Source: Deltaproteobacteria bacterium (GTDB lineage Bacteria > Desulfobacterota > Desulfuromonadia > Desulfuromonadales > Geopsychrobacteraceae). Taken from it: a DNA stretch of 8,435 nt. Within the stretch, counting starts at the first letter, position 1. Every line of letters starts with the position of its first letter. The notes under the pieces were generated by a model. That model was not told the DNA's origin and made no database searches. It saw only the letters and a list, made by a program, of their open reading frames with translations. Positions 7,483-8,435 of this stretch are shown piece after piece. The translations under genes were made by a program, and so were the position numbers. The stretch spans positions 1 to 8,435 of the forward strand of contig JAACTI010000192.1 in assembly GCA_009993495.1 (NCBI GenBank), written 5' to 3'.

Positions 7483-7509
7483 GCCTTAGTGTTATCTGCT
7501 AGGCTTTTT
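7483..7509 (+). terminator. Weak Rho-independent terminator candidate after hemB
   Basis: GCCTTAG (7483-7489) can pair with CTAGGC (7499-7504) as six base pairs with one bulged T around a 9-base loop, followed by TTTTT (7505-7509). The stem is short and bulged, so efficiency is uncertain, but position (39 bases after the hemB stop) and T-run fit the end of the operon. Confidence 0.4.
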
Positions 7510-7511
7510 CC

Positions 7512-7658
7512 ATGCTCAGACAACTCCGCTTAGACATTCCGGATCTGCTGCACCATGTTATGGTGCGTGGCATTGAGCGCCGGGTGATTTTTACGGACAA
7601 CACCGACTACACCGACTTTGTCGAGCGTCTGCGGAAACTGTTGCCGGTTGGTCGATAA
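7512..7658 (+). pseudogene. Truncated REP-associated (RAYT/IS200-like) transposase remnant
   Basis: This 48-residue open frame reads MLRQLRLDIPDLLHHVMVRG and continues IERRVIFTDNTDYTDFVERLRKLLPVGR before a stop. It closely matches the N-terminus of the Y1-transposase-like family (COG1943, often starting MPRQ.RL...HHV..RG..R..IF.D..D...F..RL), whose full proteins are about 150-250 residues or more. The HUH metal motif and catalytic tyrosine lie downstream of this part and are absent, so the protein cannot be an active transposase. There is no good ribosome site, only AGG at 8 bases. The break after 'LLP' probably marks a deletion or recombination point. RAYT proteins are known to act with REP palindromes, and a REP-like hairpin is found about 630 bases downstream. 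Confidence 0.75.
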
Positions 7659-7680
7659 GCTGTTAAAGCAATAAAGCAAC

Positions 7681-7698
7681 AACGTCCCTGAGGACGTT
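7681..7698. terminator. Hairpin between convergent RAYT remnant and hicA
   Basis: AACGTCC (7681-7687) and GGACGTT (7692-7698) form a perfect 7-bp stem with a CTGA loop. It lies 16 bases beyond the hicA stop on the minus strand and is followed in that direction by a T-rich but interrupted stretch. It may act as a terminator for hicBA; there is no proper T-run on the plus strand. It could also be a leftover of the mobile element. Confidence 0.35.
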
Positions 7699-7714
7699 TG
7701 ATCGGAATCCGCAC

Positions 7715-7942
7715 TCAACTAATCTTCTTGACAAATTCCTCTATTGTCACCTGTATATCACGGCAAATCTGACGCAACAGGATGGGCGATATATCTTTTC
7801 CGGGATGGACGGGCACCGTTGTCCGCCGTCCATCGGCATGGCGGAATTGTTTGTGTGAACCGCGCTGACGAACTTCTTCAAATCCGTATTTGACAAGCCT
7901 GCGGATGACATCACTGGCGCTGAGAACAGGGATCGTTCCCAT
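7715..7942 (-). CDS. hicA: HicA-family mRNA interferase toxin
   Basis: This 75-residue protein has the small double-stranded-RNA-binding-like fold of HicA toxins, which cleave mRNA in the cell when not held by HicB. The sequence runs VLSASDVIRRLVKYGFEEVRQRGSHKQF, with the family's catalytic histidine at position 30 in the GSHxxF motif. RRTTVPVHPGKDISPILLRQICRDI follows, the usual C-terminal half, and length is typical. The ATG at 7942 is preferred because it gives the family N-terminus and lies one base after the hicB stop. A longer frame from a TTG at 7987 would overlap hicB by 44 bases and add an unrelated extension. No strong ribosome site precedes it, so translation is probably coupled to hicB. 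Confidence 0.9.
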   Translation of the reverse strand: MGTIPVLSASDVIRRLVKYGFEEVRQRGSHKQFRHADGRRTTVPVHPGKDISPILLRQICRDIQVTIEEFVKKIS

Positions 7943-7943
7943 C

Positions 7944-8150
7944 TCAGGCAACCACAACCGTCTGGGTTCCGACAAATTCGCTGTCAAGACGAGGTTCGCC
8001 GTCCTCCAGGAGCATCGTTATCACTTCCCGAAGATTCTCATGTAGAGCATCCAATGATTCGGCCTGGGTATGGGCTCCAGCAAAGCCGGGGATAAAGCCA
8101 ACATAGAAACCGGTATCTGTACACCGTTCAATAACAGCCGTGTAGATCAT
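7944..8150 (-). CDS. hicB: HicB-family antitoxin (short, no DNA-binding domain)
   Basis: This 68-residue protein is the short type of HicB antitoxin (UPF0150-like), which binds and blocks HicA. It begins MIYTAVIERCTDTGFYVGFI and contains PGFAGAHTQAESLDALHENLREVITMLLEDG (21-51), the typical partial RNase-H fold in which a strand-turn-strand 'G.Y...PG..' precedes a long helix with A...L.E.L...I. Many HicB proteins add a C-terminal ribbon-helix-helix or helix-turn-helix DNA-binding domain. Here the protein ends after VGTQTVVVA, so self-repression of the operon by HicB alone is doubtful. The ATG at 8150 follows AAAGGA (8160-8165) at 9 bases. hicB precedes hicA, the antitoxin-first order. Confidence 0.88.
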   Translation of the reverse strand: MIYTAVIERCTDTGFYVGFIPGFAGAHTQAESLDALHENLREVITMLLEDGEPRLDSEFVGTQTVVVA

Positions 8151-8184
8151 ACGATTTTATCCTTTCCAGATGGCAATAACAGGC

Positions 8185-8193
8185 ATTGTAGCA
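8185..8193 (-). promoter_or_regulatory. Extended -10 promoter candidate for hicBA
   Basis: On the minus strand TGCTACAAT (8193-8185) matches an extended -10 (TGnTATAAT with one mismatch), about 35 bases before the hicB ATG. No good -35 is seen, as is usual for extended -10 promoters. The 8-base palindrome GGTCGACC (8198-8205) lies just upstream and could be a regulator site, but that is a guess. Confidence 0.45.
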
Positions 8194-8284
8194 CACCGGT
8201 CGACCATCAGCCACTGAGTCTGAGTCAAACAAAAAAACCTCAAGACGTGGGACGACTCCTGAAATGGATGTCCAATTAAGGCCA

Positions 8285-8345
8285 GTCATACCTGCGAAAG
8301 CGGGTATCCAGAGTGCTTGTCTGAAGAAAGCATCGGATTTCCGTC
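8285..8345. repeat. REP-type palindromic repeat, second arm apparently interrupted
   Basis: ATACCTGC (8288-8295) pairs with GCGGGTAT (8300-8307) around a GAAA tetraloop, with one G-U pair. The flanking GTC and CCAGAG make this the common 'GTCATNCCCGCGAAAGCGGGNATCCAGAG' type of dispersed REP. In such units a spacer like the one seen (8313-8333) leads to an inverted second copy beginning CTGGATTCCCG. Here CGGATTTCCGTC (8334-8345) looks like the start of that arm before it stops at GTAAGCG. Recognition is from memory of this repeat family, not from a second copy in the window. Confidence 0.6.
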
Positions 8346-8397
8346 GTAAGCGTCAACCCTAGCCATCTTGTAGCACCGACCGCCGCCAGCTAAGCTC

Positions 8398-8424
8398 ACC
8401 TCCATGGCATTTCACCAAGGAGGT
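8398..8424 (+). promoter_or_regulatory. Hairpin that can hide the ribosome site of the terminal gene
   Basis: ACCTCC (8398-8403) is fully complementary to GGAGGT (8419-8424), the core of the ribosome site AAGGAGGT for the ATG at 8431. After one A-A mismatch the stem can extend by TGG (8405-8407) with CCA (8415-8417), leaving a 7-base loop. Folding would cover the ribosome site. Confidence 0.45.
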
Positions 8425-8430
8425 TGACCC

Positions 8431-8435
8431 ATGCC
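8431..8435 (+). CDS. Start of an unidentified gene (first five bases only)
   Basis: An ATG followed by CC (Met-Pro or Met then another residue beginning CC) lies 6 bases after a near-perfect AAGGAGGT (8417-8424), so a gene almost certainly starts here and runs off the window. No protein sequence can be judged. If the IS66 reading of the flanking DNA is right it would be the element's first small gene. Confidence 0.5.

Larger units (their letters stand above)
8346..8435 (+). mobile_element. Possible left end of an IS66-family insertion sequence (cut by window edge)
   Basis: From 8346 the sequence starts GTAAGCGTCAACCCTAGCCA. IS66-family terminal repeats typically begin GTAAGCG, and this one is placed exactly where the REP unit breaks off. 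About 85 bases in, a strong AAGGAGGT and ATG open a reading frame, the expected layout of the first IS66 gene. The right end and the transposase genes are outside the window, so this rests on the end sequence, the REP break and the layout only. Confidence 0.45.

Noticed and set aside
7943..7987. Upstream TTG start for hicA at 7987
   Set aside because: It would add 15 residues unlike HicA and overlap hicB deeply; ATG 7942 gives the standard 75-residue protein.
8226..8280. A-run and GGGACGACTCC...GATGTCC segment as an insertion-sequence end
   Set aside because: It looks vaguely like an IS terminal repeat (GGAC/GTCC can pair) but there is no second end, no gene and no duplication, so I cannot support it.
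1..8435. CRISPR array, tRNA, rRNA or riboswitch
   Set aside because: No regularly spaced direct repeats, no tRNA-like cloverleaf, and the operon leader (about 27 bases) is too short for a riboswitch.

Overview
The window carries a tetrapyrrole (heme/siroheme) biosynthesis operon of a Gram-negative anaerobe type, most likely a deltaproteobacterium of the Desulfuromonadales (Geobacter/Desulfuromonas/Pelobacter group). That placement is an inference. It rests on the gene order (precorrin-2 dehydrogenase, CcsA/HemX-like membrane protein, hemA, hemC, a cobA-hemD fusion, hemB), which I recall as characteristic of that order, on the fused CobA-HemD protein, and on a GC content of roughly one half.

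Layout. Positions 1-309 (minus strand) hold the first 103 codons of a thioredoxin gene, cut by the window edge. It diverges from the operon across a 173-base gap holding two back-to-back sigma70-type promoters. From 483 to 7444 seven plus-strand genes run with small gaps or overlaps: a GmhA-like SIS-domain protein with altered active-site motifs; a stand-alone CysG-N/Met8-type precorrin-2 dehydrogenase; a CcsA/HemX-family membrane protein; hemA; hemC; cobA-hemD; and hemB. Together they cover glutamyl-tRNA to uroporphyrinogen III and the branch to precorrin-2/sirohydrochlorin. Only hemL (glutamate-1-semialdehyde aminomutase) is missing for the common trunk. The membrane protein links the cluster to cytochrome c maturation or to control of HemA.

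From 7445 the window becomes accessory DNA: a weak terminator, a truncated remnant of a REP-associated (RAYT/IS200-like) transposase, a convergent hicB-hicA toxin-antitoxin pair with its own promoter, a REP-type palindrome, and what looks like the left end of an IS66-family insertion sequence. The IS appears to have landed inside the second arm of that REP unit. The first gene of the element would begin at 8431, five bases before the window ends, and its strong ribosome site can fold into a hairpin.

I see no CRISPR array, tRNA, rRNA or riboswitch. Nothing here is clearly an undescribed system. The best candidates for new biology are the degenerate SIS protein leading the heme operon and the nested mobile-element structure at the right end.
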